Made by a program: the position numbers and the translations under genes. DNA of 40,386 nucleotides, taken from an uncultured Oscillospiraceae bacterium. Its GTDB lineage: Bacteria > Bacillota > Clostridia > Oscillospirales > Oscillospiraceae. The stretch covers positions 1 through 40,386 of the forward strand of contig CATLHC010000021.1 in assembly GCA_949948775.1 (NCBI GenBank), in the 5' to 3' direction. How positions within the stretch are numbered: the stretch's first letter is position 1; each line of letters starts with the position of its first letter. This document shows positions 24,095 through 32,409 of this stretch, piece by piece. The notes beneath the pieces were generated by a model that worked only from the letters and a program-made list of their open reading frames with translations, was not told the DNA's origin and made no database searches.

Positions 24095-26044
24095 ATGAAT
24101 TTTCGCGATTTGGGGCTGACCGCCCCCATTCTCAAGGCTCTCACCCAGGAGGGCTACACGGAACCCACCCCCATCCAGCGCAAGGCCATCCCCCCCGCCT
24201 TGGCGGGACGGGACGTGCTGGGCTGCGCCCAGACCGGCACTGGAAAGACCTGCGCCTTTGCCACCCCCATCCTCCAGCGGCTGTCCAAGGCCAATCCAAA
24301 GCCCAAGGTGATCCGGGCGCTGATCCTCACCCCCACCCGGGAGCTGGCCATCCAGATTCAGGACAGCTTCGTGTCCTACGGGCGAAATCTGCCCCTGCGC
24401 TCCGCCGTCATTTTCGGCGGCGTGGGTCAGCAGCCCCAGGTGGACGCTGTCAACCGGGGGCTGGACATCCTGGTGGCCACGCCGGGCCGCCTGCTGGACC
24501 TCCACGGCCAGGGGCTTCTGGATCTGTCCCACATCGAGATCTTTGTGCTGGATGAGGCGGACCGCATGCTGGACATGGGCTTTATCCACGACGTGAAGCG
24601 GGTGCTCAAGCTGCTGCCGGAGAAGAAGCAGACGCTGTTTTTCTCCGCCACCATGCCCCCGGAGGTGATGGGGCTGGTGAACGGCTTGCTCCACGACTAC
24701 GCCCGCGTGGCGGTGGACCCGGTGTCCTCTCCGGTGGAGGTCATCAAGCAGTCCCTGTACTATGTGGACAAATCCAATAAGACGAAGCTCTTGGCCCATT
24801 TGATGGAGGAGCGGCATATCACCTCCGCCCTGGTGTTCTCCCGCACCAAGCACGGGGCCAACCGGATCGCCCAGGACCTGCAGAAGCGGGGCATCTCCGC
24901 CGCGGCCATCCACGGCAACAAGAGCCAGACCGCCCGGGTGCAGGCGCTGAGCGACTTCAAGGCGGGCCGGGTGCGGGTGCTGTGCGCCACCGACATCGCC
25001 GCCCGCGGCATCGACATCGACCAGCTGCCCTTTGTGTTCAACTACAACCTGCCCGACGTGCCCGAGACCTACGTCCACCGCATCGGGCGCACCGGCCGGG
25101 CGGGACATGAGGGGGAGGCCGTCTCCTTCTGCCAGTTCGACGAGAGGGACGAGCTCAAGGCCATCGAAAAGCTGCTGGGCAGGCCCATCCCCGTGGTGGA
25201 GGGCCACCCCTTCCCCATGGAGAACTTCGATCCGCCTCAGAAGGATAAGCACGGGCGGCCCGTCAACGCCGAGGACGCGGAGGCCCGCGCCGCCGCCAAG
25301 GAGCGCCGCCGCCAAAAGGACTCCCCAACCGGCGTTAAAGCGCCGGCCGGGGGCCTCTTAAATTTAAAATCCTCGGACGGGATGACTCCGCCCTGCGGGA
25401 ATTCTTCGAATTCTGCGGCGGACTCCCGCCGTCCCCGCTTCGCGGGTGCCAAGGGCGCGCCTCAGACCGGCGCGGAGAGGGCGTTGGGCGAAACCGACGC
25501 GCCGAAAAAAAGCAAGCGCCGCCGCAAAAAGAGCGGCGGCCAGGAGACTCCGGCGGCTACGGCACCCGGCAAGGGGGAGCCGCTGGTCCTGCGGGACCGG
25601 CCCATCGGTCGGGGCACGCGCCAGGGACGGCTGGAGGACACGCTGCCCGATGACCCCGCCATGCCGATGACCGACTTCTATAAACCCAACCCCCTGGACT
25701 CCGACGTGATCATGGACGCCACCGCCCGGCTGCTGGCCCCCCGGCGGCCCGCGGCCCAGCCCCAGATACAGGTCCAGCCCCAGCGGAAGGCGGAGTCCGC
25801 CAAAAAACAGGATCGGGCGCAAAGGCCGGTCCAGCAGAAACCCCGGCGGCAGGGCAAAAAGCAGGGCGCGCCCGCCCAGCCCGTCAAGGAGCCGGTGCTG
25901 CCTCCCTCCCTGGCCGGGAAAAAGAGACAGCGCCGGGATGACCGGCCCCGCCCCATCGACGCCCCCCTGCGCTCCGACCGGCAGAAGGACTCCACCCAGC
26001 ACAAGAGCCTGATGCGGCCCTACTACCTCCATGACGGCGACTGA
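24095..26044 (+). CDS. DEAD-box RNA helicase with long low-complexity C-terminal extension
   Basis: 649 aa. The helicase core (1-~385) has Q motif, AQTGTGKT, PTRELA, TPGR, DEAD, SAT, ATDIAARGIDI and HRIGRTGR, all intact. It unwinds RNA in ribosome assembly, mRNA decay or cold response. The last ~260 residues are a basic, Pro/Gln/Lys-rich disordered extension. Codons from 25329 to about 25450 encode an unusual segment whose DNA is a run of palindromes (see findings). The ATG at 24095 has only a close-set AAAGGG. The metallophosphoesterase start overlaps the 3' end by 14 bases. Confidence 0.93.
   Translation: MNFRDLGLTAPILKALTQEGYTEPTPIQRKAIPPALAGRDVLGCAQTGTGKTCAFATPILQRLSKANPKPKVIRALILTPTRELAIQIQDSFVSYGRNLPLRSAVIFGGVGQQPQVDAVNRGLDILVATPGRLLDLHGQGLLDLSHIEIFVLDEADRMLDMGFIHDVKRVLKLLPEKKQTLFFSATMPPEVMGLVNGLLHDYARVAVDPVSSPVEVIKQSLYYVDKSNKTKLLAHLMEERHITSALVFSRTKHGANRIAQDLQKRGISAAAIHGNKSQTARVQALSDFKAGRVRVLCATDIAARGIDIDQLPFVFNYNLPDVPETYVHRIGRTGRAGHEGEAVSFCQFDERDELKAIEKLLGRPIPVVEGHPFPMENFDPPQKDKHGRPVNAEDAEARAAAKERRRQKDSPTGVKAPAGGLLNLKSSDGMTPPCGNSSNSAADSRRPRFAGAKGAPQTGAERALGETDAPKKSKRRRKKSGGQETPAATAPGKGEPLVLRDRPIGRGTRQGRLEDTLPDDPAMPMTDFYKPNPLDSDVIMDATARLLAPRRPAAQPQIQVQPQRKAESAKKQDRAQRPVQQKPRRQGKKQGAPAQPVKEPVLPPSLAGKKRQRRDDRPRPIDAPLRSDRQKDSTQHKSLMRPYYLHDGD
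25329..25450. repeat. Palindromic insertion-like segment inside the helicase gene
   Basis: Consecutive inverted repeats in frame: CCGGCG-6-CGCCGG (25329-25346); a 60-base imperfect palindrome from GGACGG (25375) to CCGTCC (25434) centred on GAATTC-TTC-GAATTC; and CCCGC-TTC-GCGGG. The encoded segment has no resemblance to the surrounding Lys/Arg-rich tail. Confidence 0.65.
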
Positions 26045-26930
26045 CCGGGAGGGCGCACCCCACAGGCGCCCCCGGGAAAAACGCCGCCATCCGCTGCGGT
26101 GGCTGGCGGGGCTTGTAGTGCTGGTCGTGGGCGGCACGGCCTGGTTCCACTGGCAGTGCTGGGGGCTTCAGACGACGGAGACCGAGGCGGCGCCGGACCG
26201 CCTGCCGGAAGGGTTTGACGGCTATAAAATCGTCCACCTGTCCGACCTCCACGGTCACGAATATGGGGAGGGCAGCGCGGAGCTGCTGAGGCTGGTGGCG
26301 GAGCAGGAACCCGACCTCATCGTGGTCACCGGAGACCTCATCGACCAGGAGAGCCAGCTTCAGATGGTCCCCGCTCTGGCGCGGGGGCTGGCGGCCGTGG
26401 CGCCGACCTATTACGTCACCGGCAACCATGAATGGGGGCTGGGGACGGGGGCGGTAAAAAAGCTGAAAGGTGTGCTGGCCCAGTGTGGGGTGACGGCGCT
26501 GTCCAACGAATACGAAATTTTGGAGCGGAATGGGGCGCAGATTGTGCTGGCCGGGGTGGACGACCCAAACGGCTACGCCGATCAGAAAACCCCGGAGGAG
26601 CTGCGTGCCCAGATCGGGAACGCCGCGCCGGGACTGTTTACCCTTTTGCTGGCACACCGCAACGACCGCTTCGGGCAGTATGCCGCCGCGGGATATGATT
26701 TCGTCCTGTCCGGCCACGGGCACGGGGGGATCGTTCGCCTGCCCTTTGTGGGCGGGGTGGCGGGCACTGACCGGACATTTTTCCCCGACTGGACGGCGGG
26801 ACTTTACACAGTGGGGAACAGCACCCTGTTTGTCTCCCGGGGGCTGGGGAACAACACCGTGCCGTTCAAGGGATTTCGGATTTTTAACCGGCCCGAATTG
26901 GCTGTTTTGACGCTGAAGGCGGAGGACTAG
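26031..26930 (+). CDS. Membrane-anchored metallophosphoesterase (YkuE-like)
   Basis: 299 aa. A basic N-terminus is followed by one membrane helix (about 23-42), then a calcineurin-like domain. The metal ligands are DLHGHEYG, GDLID, GNHEW, LLAHRND and SGHGHGG, complete for a two-metal phosphoesterase. Families with this membrane-anchored layout act on phospholipid-linked or nucleotide-lipid substrates outside the cytoplasm, but the substrate here is unknown. The start overlaps the helicase stop and lacks a strong ribosome binding site, suggesting coupled translation. The stop codon shares a CTAG with the minus-strand gene that follows. Confidence 0.85.
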   Translation: MTATDREGAPHRRPREKRRHPLRWLAGLVVLVVGGTAWFHWQCWGLQTTETEAAPDRLPEGFDGYKIVHLSDLHGHEYGEGSAELLRLVAEQEPDLIVVTGDLIDQESQLQMVPALARGLAAVAPTYYVTGNHEWGLGTGAVKKLKGVLAQCGVTALSNEYEILERNGAQIVLAGVDDPNGYADQKTPEELRAQIGNAAPGLFTLLLAHRNDRFGQYAAAGYDFVLSGHGHGGIVRLPFVGGVAGTDRTFFPDWTAGLYTVGNSTLFVSRGLGNNTVPFKGFRIFNRPELAVLTLKAED

Positions 26931-27109
26931 AGCTTTTCCAGGGCGGCGTCTGCCAGCTGAACGCCCAGGCGCAGGCCCTGGTAGAAGGCCCAGAGGCCAT
27001 GACCCTGAACGGGGTCCTTTTTGAAATAGTCGGGCCAAAAGTACGGGTCCGGCTGGGTGACAAAATAGCGGTAGAGTTCTTCTACGACCATGGGAATCTC
27101 AGGTTCCAT
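26927..27109 (-). CDS. Small hypothetical protein, divergent from an XRE regulator (cassette 2)
   Basis: 60 aa, not recognised. It starts MEPEIPMVVEELYRYFV and ends FYQGLRLGVQLADAALEKL, with many aromatic residues (PDPYFWPDYF). The start at 27109 has GGAGG eight bases upstream; an in-frame TTG at 27124 precedes that site. A TTGACA-17-TATAGT promoter (27150-27178) lies between it and the divergent XRE gene, with a 12-bp palindrome over the -10. It ends tail-to-tail with the metallophosphoesterase on a shared CTAG. A C-terminal G-[IL]-R-L pattern also occurs in the cassette 3 small protein; whether the two are related is uncertain. Confidence 0.7.
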   Translation of the reverse strand: MEPEIPMVVEELYRYFVTQPDPYFWPDYFKKDPVQGHGLWAFYQGLRLGVQLADAALEKL

Positions 27110-27135
27110 TCTGCATTCCTCCAAATGATACGCAC

Positions 27136-27166
27136 TACTGACGTGATTTACTATATCACGTCAGTA
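27136..27166. promoter_or_regulatory. Perfect 12-bp palindrome, operator of cassette 2
   Basis: TACTGACGTGAT and its exact complement are separated by seven bases (27136-27147, 27155-27166). It covers the -10 of the minus-strand promoter and lies 24 bases before the XRE start, the natural place for an autoregulatory repressor site. Confidence 0.75.
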
Positions 27167-27178
27167 ATGGAATGTCAA
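27150..27178 (-). promoter_or_regulatory. Promoter of the cassette 2 small gene
   Basis: Minus strand: TTGACA (27178-27173), 17-base spacer, TATAGT (27155-27150). Confidence 0.8.
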
Positions 27179-27190
27179 GAGGTGACAGAG

Positions 27191-27412
27191 ATGATTTTTA
27201 ATGATAGACTAAAGCTGTTGCGGGCGGAACGCGAACTCACACAGGAAAAAGCGGCGAAAGCAATCGGAATACCGTCTCGAAGCTACCAGCGGCTTGAAAT
27301 GGATGGCTGCAAGACTCATTATGATACCCTAATCAGAATCGCGGATTACTATGAGGTTTCCCTGGATTGGCTGACGGGCCGCACGGACATGCGGGAAATC
27401 AACCGTGGATAG
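27191..27412 (+). CDS. XRE-family helix-turn-helix regulator (cassette 2)
   Basis: 73 aa. HTH_XRE domain with [20 protein letters not shown], then SYQRLEMDG for the recognition end and a closing [12 protein letters not shown], very like phage CI-type repressors. AT-richer than mnmG downstream. The ATG at 27191 is preceded by AAGAGGTGA; an upstream in-frame ATG at 27167 lies inside the operator region. The stop is 11 bases before mnmG, so the cassette may share a transcript with it. Confidence 0.85.
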   Translation: MIFNDRLKLLRAERELTQEKAAKAIGIPSRSYQRLEMDGCKTHYDTLIRIADYYEVSLDWLTGRTDMREINRG

Positions 27413-27423
27413 GAGGCCGCGTC

Positions 27424-29292
27424 ATGCGCTATGACGCCGGACAATTTGACATCGCTGTGATCGGCGCGGGCCACGCCGGCATTGAGGCCGCCCTGGCCGC
27501 CGCCCGGATGGGTCTGAAAACCGTGTGCTTTACCATCAACCTGGACGCGGTGGGCAACATGCCCTGCAACCCGGCCATCGGCGGGACTGGAAAGGGCCAT
27601 TTAGTGCGTGAGATTGACGCCCTAGGCGGCGAGATGGCCCGCGCCGCCGACAAAGCCTGCATCCAGTACCGGATGCTCAACCGCGGCAAGGGCCCGGCGG
27701 TCTGGTCCCTGCGGGCGCAGGCGGACCGCCGCCGGTACCAGGAGGTCATGAAGCACACCCTGGAATTACAGGACAATTTGTGGGTGAAACAAGCGGAAGT
27801 AACAGAGATTTTGACAAAAGACGGCGCTGTGTGCGCCGTGCGCACTGTTACAGGGGCCACCTACGCCGTCAACGCGGCGGTCGTCGCTACGGGAACCTAT
27901 TTAGGCGGGCGGACGATTGTGGGCGAGGTCACCCGCTCCTCCGGTCCGGACGGTATGGCGGCGGCCCTGCCGCTGACGGAGTGCCTGGTCGGGCTGGGCC
28001 TGTCTATCCGCCGTTTTAAAACGGGCACGCCGCCAAGGGTGAACCGCCGCAGCGTGGATTTCTCCCAAATGGAGATCCAGCCGGGGGACGACATGCCCGT
28101 CCCCTTCTCGTTTGTCACGGAAGCGCCGCCGGAGAACCGGGCGGTGTGCTACCTCACCTATACCAACGAGACCACCCATAAGGTCATCCGGGACAACCTC
28201 CACCGCTCCCCCCTGTTCTCCGGGGTCATTGAGGGGGTGGGGCCGCGCTACTGCCCGTCCATTGAGGATAAGGTGGTGCGGTTTGCCGAAAAGCCCCGGC
28301 ACCAGCTGTTCATCGAGCCCATGGGGCTGAACACCGAGGAGCTGTACATCCAGGGCTTCTCCTCCTCTCTGCCCGAGGAGGTGCAGGTGGAGATGCTGCA
28401 CACCATCCCTGGCTTGGCGAACGCGGAGATGACCCGGTGCGCCTACGCCATCGAGTACGACTGTGTGGACCCAACGGAGCTTTTACCCACGCTGGAGTGC
28501 AAAAAAATCTCCGGCCTGTACGGCGCGGGGCAGTTCAACGGCTCCTCCGGCTATGAGGAGGCCGCCGCCCAGGGGCTGATCGCGGGGGTCAACGCCGCGC
28601 TGAAGATCAAGGGCGCCCCCCCCCTGGTTTTGAGCCGGGGGGACGGGTACATCGGCGTGCTCATCGACGACCTGGTGACCAAGGGCACCAACGAGCCCTA
28701 CCGAATGATGACCTCCCGGACGGAGTACCGGCTCATCCACCGCCAGGACAACGCCGACCGGCGGCTGGCCGCCTACGGCCACCGGGTGGGGCTGGTGAGC
28801 GGAGCGCGTCTGGCCCAGGTGGAAGAGAAATACGCCGCCGTGGACCGGGAGATCAGACGGCTGGCGCACATGGGCGCGGCTCCATCCCCCGGGCTGGATA
28901 AGCTGCTGGAGGAAAAGGGCGAGCCCCCCTGCCCCCACGGGGCGCGGCTCATCGACCTGCTCCGCCGTCCCCGGGTGAGCTACGACGATCTGGCCCCCTT
29001 TGACCCGAGCCGGGCGGGGCTTTCCCGGGAAATCACCGAGCAGGTGGAGATCTCGGTGAAGTACCAGGGCTACATCGACCGCCAGAACCGGCAGGTGGAG
29101 GAGCTGCGCCGCCTGGAGGACCGGCCCCTCCCCCCGGATGTGGACTATCTGGGCATACAGGGCCTGCGCCTGGAGGCCCGGCAGAAGCTGGACAAAATCC
29201 GCCCGCTGAATCTGGGGCAGGCATCCCGGGTGTCCGGGGTATCCCCGGCGGACGTGACGGCTTTAATGATATACCTGGAACGTACCAATTGA
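27424..29292 (+). CDS. mnmG: tRNA uridine-5-carboxymethylaminomethyl modification enzyme MnmG (GidA)
   Basis: 622 aa, full length. The FAD-binding N-terminus reads [20 protein letters not shown], followed by the family motif [25 protein letters not shown] and later SRTEYRL. With MnmE it modifies the wobble uridine of several tRNAs. The ATG at 27424 has AGGAGG upstream. The usual partner mnmE is not adjacent. A divergent XRE cassette stands directly upstream, and murT follows 18 bp downstream. Confidence 0.96.
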   Translation: MRYDAGQFDIAVIGAGHAGIEAALAAARMGLKTVCFTINLDAVGNMPCNPAIGGTGKGHLVREIDALGGEMARAADKACIQYRMLNRGKGPAVWSLRAQADRRRYQEVMKHTLELQDNLWVKQAEVTEILTKDGAVCAVRTVTGATYAVNAAVVATGTYLGGRTIVGEVTRSSGPDGMAAALPLTECLVGLGLSIRRFKTGTPPRVNRRSVDFSQMEIQPGDDMPVPFSFVTEAPPENRAVCYLTYTNETTHKVIRDNLHRSPLFSGVIEGVGPRYCPSIEDKVVRFAEKPRHQLFIEPMGLNTEELYIQGFSSSLPEEVQVEMLHTIPGLANAEMTRCAYAIEYDCVDPTELLPTLECKKISGLYGAGQFNGSSGYEEAAAQGLIAGVNAALKIKGAPPLVLSRGDGYIGVLIDDLVTKGTNEPYRMMTSRTEYRLIHRQDNADRRLAAYGHRVGLVSGARLAQVEEKYAAVDREIRRLAHMGAAPSPGLDKLLEEKGEPPCPHGARLIDLLRRPRVSYDDLAPFDPSRAGLSREITEQVEISVKYQGYIDRQNRQVEELRRLEDRPLPPDVDYLGIQGLRLEARQKLDKIRPLNLGQASRVSGVSPADVTALMIYLERTN

Positions 29293-29310
29293 GAAAAGGA
29301 AGTTTGGGCT

Positions 29311-30642
29311 ATGAGATTATTTTTGGCCGTTATCGTGTGTAAGGTCCTGCGGTTCATCGGCGGGCTTATCGGCAAGGGCAGCTCCCTGCCGGGGCAGTTC
29401 GCCCTGAAGGTGTGCCCCGACGTGCTGGGCCGGGTGAGGCTGCCCGAAAACGTCATCGCCGTCACCGGGTCCAACGGCAAGACCTCCACCGTGGAGATGA
29501 TCGCCGCCATTTTGACGGCGGACGGCAAACAGGTGGTGTACAACAAGGAGGGTTCCAACCAGATCGAGGGGGTGGCCACCCTCATTTTGTCCCATTGCTC
29601 CCTGGGTGGGAAAATGCGGGGGGACGTGCTGCTGCTGGAGAGCGACGAGCGCTACGCCCGCCACACCTTCCAATGGTTTCACCCCACCCACTTTGTCATC
29701 ACCAACCTCTACCGGGACCAGCTCACCCGCAACGGCCACCCCGAGTGGGTGTACGACGCCGTCAAGGCTGCCGTGTTTCCGGAGACGGTCCTGGTGCTCA
29801 ACGCCGACGACCCGCTGGTGTCCTGCTTCGCTCAGGACCACGACCCGGACAAGGTGAAGTGGTTTGGGCTGGATGAGTGTTCCGTCAGCACCAAGGAGCA
29901 CCGGGGCGTATACCACGACGGCGCCCGGTGCCCGGTGTGTAAGGGGCGGATGGAGTACTCCTGCTATCACTACGCCCACATCGGGCACTACGCCTGCCCC
30001 TCCTGCGGGCATAAACGGCATGACGCCGACTTTGCCGTTACCGCGCTGGATTTGGAGGAGGGCAGGCTGACCATCAACGGGGAGAGGTCAATTTCCCTGG
30101 CGTTCAAGAGCATCTACAACGTGTACAATATCCTGGCGGCCTGGTCGGCGTGCGCCCTGACGGGGGCGGACAGAGAGACCATGGCGGGGGTCATCAACAA
30201 CTATATGTTGAAAAATGGACGGATGATTACATTCCGGCTGGGAAAGCATCAGGGTACCCTGCTCACCTCCAAGCATGAGAACTCGGTGGCCTACGACACC
30301 AACCTCAGCTATATCGCCGCCATAGAAAAGCCCTGCACGGTGCTGGTCATTGTGGACGCCATCAGCCGGAAGTACTTTACCGGAGAGACCAGCTGGCTGT
30401 GGGACGTCGACTTCGACCGGCTCAGCGCGCCCCACATCCAAAAGGTGATGCTGTACGGCAAATACTGCAACGATCTGGCGGTGCGATTTAAGTACAGCCA
30501 TGTCCCGGCGGATAAGATCGAGGTGGGCGAGCGTATTCCCACAGCGGCGGAGTACCTGAAGGAAAACGGAGACGAGGACGTGTACGTGGTCACCTGCTTC
30601 TCCGACCGGGATAAGTTTTTGGCCTTGACGGAGAAAGACTGA
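29311..30642 (+). CDS. murT: MurT-like Mur ligase (lipid II isoglutaminyl synthase subunit)
   Basis: 443 aa. Mur ligase P-loop TGSNGKTS at 52-59, a Cys4 zinc site at Cys207, Cys210, Cys229 and Cys232 (CPVC...CPSC), and a C-terminal domain with SWLWDVDF. MurT/GatD amidates the D-Glu of lipid II. In this copy the loop before SWLWDVDF reads FTGET, whereas I recall an Asp/Gly-rich loop in typical MurT; that comparison is from memory. gatD is separated by a 120-base gap filled with a hairpin repeat. The nearby GatD lacks catalytic residues, so the amidotransfer reaction is in doubt. Confidence 0.85.
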   Translation: MRLFLAVIVCKVLRFIGGLIGKGSSLPGQFALKVCPDVLGRVRLPENVIAVTGSNGKTSTVEMIAAILTADGKQVVYNKEGSNQIEGVATLILSHCSLGGKMRGDVLLLESDERYARHTFQWFHPTHFVITNLYRDQLTRNGHPEWVYDAVKAAVFPETVLVLNADDPLVSCFAQDHDPDKVKWFGLDECSVSTKEHRGVYHDGARCPVCKGRMEYSCYHYAHIGHYACPSCGHKRHDADFAVTALDLEEGRLTINGERSISLAFKSIYNVYNILAAWSACALTGADRETMAGVINNYMLKNGRMITFRLGKHQGTLLTSKHENSVAYDTNLSYIAAIEKPCTVLVIVDAISRKYFTGETSWLWDVDFDRLSAPHIQKVMLYGKYCNDLAVRFKYSHVPADKIEVGERIPTAAEYLKENGDEDVYVVTCFSDRDKFLALTEKD

Positions 30643-30745
30643 CCTACTTTTTCTTGAAAGAAAAAGTAGGCAAAAAGAACTTTAAACCGCCACGAAACAG
30701 GTGGGTATCCCACGTTGTCCGCACGACAACGAGATGTGTACTTGA
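30643..30745. repeat. Hairpin repeat, class 2 copy 4, between murT and gatD
   Basis: CCTACTTTTTCTT-ga-complement (30643-30670), then the CAAAAAGAACTTTAAACCG tail and two further small hairpins (GTGGG-tat-CCCAC and GTTGTC-gcac-GACAAC). The downstream part resembles the sequence after the copy at 1259. It begins at the murT stop codon. Confidence 0.8.
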
Positions 30746-30762
30746 TTGTGAGGGAAAATAAT

Positions 30763-31491
30763 ATGGAATTAACCATTTTACACCTTTACCCCGACTGCAT
30801 GTCCCTGTATGGGGAGTACGCCAACGTGATGGTGCTCCGGCGGCATCTGGAGGCCGTAGGGGTGTCCGTGGCGGTAGAGACGGCGCTGTTTGAGGACACG
30901 CCGGACTTTGAGCACGCCGACTTCATCTATATGGGCGCGGGCACCGAGCGCACACAAAAGGCGGCGCTCGCCGCCCTGCTCCCCCATAAGGACGCGCTGA
31001 AGCGGGCCGTTGACCGGGGGGCGGTGGTGCTGTTCACCGGCAGCGCCATGGAGACGCTGGGCATATCCATCGTGGACGCCGCGGGCAAGACCTGGCCCTG
31101 CCTGGGGCTGGCGGACTTCGCCACGGTGGAGACGGACCGGCGCGCTCCCGAGGATGTGGTGGCCCACACATCCCTGTGGGAGAGCCCGGTGGTGGGGTTT
31201 ATGAACAAGTGCTCCGTAACTGAGGACGCGCCCCCGCTGTTTGACCGGCTGAGTCTTGGTTTCGGCAACGAGGAGGACAGGGGTCCGGAGGGCTATATAA
31301 ACGGTAACGTGTTCGCAACGCATATTACCGGTCCGGTACTGGTAAAAAACCCGGACTTTGTGGATTTTCTGATCAAGCGTATTTTTGCCCTCAAGGAGTG
31401 GGAGCTGCCCGAAGTCCTTCCCGTCCTTCCCTACGAGCGGGAGGCGTATGAAGTAACACTAAAGGAGCTGACAGCCCGAACCGGAGGTTAA
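30763..31491 (+). CDS. gatD: GatD-like protein lacking the expected catalytic Cys and His
   Basis: 242 aa. The fold's N-terminus LTILHLYPDCMSLYGEYAN and the pairing with murT identify the GatD/CobQ-like amidotransferase family. The nucleophile elbow, normally with a Cys (Cys94 in S. aureus GatD), reads LFTGSAMETLG, with Thr92 at the Cys place. The position of the catalytic His (usually just before Gly-Pro) is Thr189 in FATHITGPVLVKNP; a His is two residues earlier. Both substitutions argue against glutaminase activity. The reading frame is intact and full length, so this is not a decayed gene. The ATG at 30763 has a TGAGGGAA-type binding site. Confidence 0.8.
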   Translation: MELTILHLYPDCMSLYGEYANVMVLRRHLEAVGVSVAVETALFEDTPDFEHADFIYMGAGTERTQKAALAALLPHKDALKRAVDRGAVVLFTGSAMETLGISIVDAAGKTWPCLGLADFATVETDRRAPEDVVAHTSLWESPVVGFMNKCSVTEDAPPLFDRLSLGFGNEEDRGPEGYINGNVFATHITGPVLVKNPDFVDFLIKRIFALKEWELPEVLPVLPYEREAYEVTLKELTARTGG

Positions 31492-31516
31492 TGCCCCACC
31501 CCGCGCCGAACGGTCA

Positions 31517-31777
31517 ACCACCCAGGCGCAGTCTAAACCCGCACCAGCGTTCAGTATTCAGACACCGGCGGCAGCACAAATAGGGGCGCCCGCGTCGAAA
31601 GCCCAACGCGCCGGAAGGGTATTGCAAAGGGTGCGTATAGGGCGTCCCCCGTAAACAGGGGGTTCTTAGGGGGAAAGCCGCCTGTGAGCGAGGGAGCGCC
31701 CTTTGCTCCCGAAGTCGAACCGGCGGATTGCCCCCTAAGTGTGTCTTTGCCTACTTTCTGCACAAGCAGAAAGTAGG
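31517..31777. repeat. Composite structured repeat, copy B (full length)
   Basis: Same order as copy A: CAGGCGCAGT, CCGGCGGCAGCACAAATAGG, GTCGAAAGCC, CGCGCCGGAA, GGCGTCCCCCGTAAAC, then TTAGGGGG paired with CCCCCTAA around GCCGCC/GGCGG and an inner stem GGGAGC/GCTCCC unique to this copy, then hairpin CCTACTTTCTGC-acaa-complement (31750-31777). It fills the gap between gatD and the XRE gene at 31913. Confidence 0.85.
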
Positions 31778-31843
31778 CCGCCGGAGGCCCCCTGAGGGCC
31801 GAGGAAACCCAAACGTTACATTGGGAAACGGGAACTCCCTGGT

Positions 31844-31860
31844 CAAACCGGGCAGGTTTG
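31844..31860. promoter_or_regulatory. Inverted repeat in the promoter of the XRE gene at 31913
   Basis: CAAACC-5-GGTTTG, a perfect six-base inverted repeat between a weak -35 (TGGTCA) and a -10-like TATGCT. Probable operator for the adjacent regulator. Confidence 0.45.
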
Positions 31861-31912
31861 CTATGCTGGGGGTATCAAGGGGACGAAGCTCCCGATTTTA
31901 TGAGGTGATACC

Positions 31913-32395
31913 ATGAGCTTAGGAAACAAACTGGCCGAGGCCCGGCGGGCCAAAAATCTAACCCAAGAGCAGCTGGCGGAAAAACTGGAGGTGACCCGTC
32001 AGGCGGTGAGCCGCTGGGAGTCGGACTCGGCCTATCCGGAGACGGACAAAATCGTGCGCATGGCGCAGATTTTAGAGGTGAGCTGCGACTATCTGCTCCA
32101 GGACGGGGTGGACGAGAAGGGCAAGCCCGCCACGCCCGCAGTGACCCGGCTGCTGCGGCAGGCCCAGGGCAAACGGGTGAGGCTGACCTTCTATGAGGGC
32201 GACGGAATGCCCGTCGTCCACGAGTGGTGCGTCATTCAGGACTTCGATGGAGCCTGGGCCAATGTGGAGGTGGTGGTGAACAAGAAAAAACCGGAGAAAA
32301 ATGAGGTGCGGCTCATCCCCCTATCCTCCATCAGCACCATCACCTTCCTCAAGGACGGGGAGGCGGCCCGCCGTTCCCCCCTGGAACTGAACTGA
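31913..32395 (+). CDS. XRE regulator with a C-terminal SH3/Sm-like beta domain
   Basis: 160 aa. An HTH_XRE domain covers residues 1-65 (LAEARRAKNLTQEQLAEKLEV, then QAVSRWESDSAYPETDK). After a linker, residues ~80-150 form a beta-rich domain (GKRVRLTFYEGDG ... VRLIPLSSISTITFL). That second part resembles the soluble domain of the next gene (GHTVTLTVEAGDG ... KLIRLDSVKQIKV), 15 bp downstream, so the pair may share a common fold and interact. GAGGTG lies six bases upstream of the ATG. Confidence 0.85.
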   Translation: MSLGNKLAEARRAKNLTQEQLAEKLEVTRQAVSRWESDSAYPETDKIVRMAQILEVSCDYLLQDGVDEKGKPATPAVTRLLRQAQGKRVRLTFYEGDGMPVVHEWCVIQDFDGAWANVEVVVNKKKPEKNEVRLIPLSSISTITFLKDGEAARRSPLELN

Positions 32396-32409
32396 GGAGG
32401 GGCTGCGAG

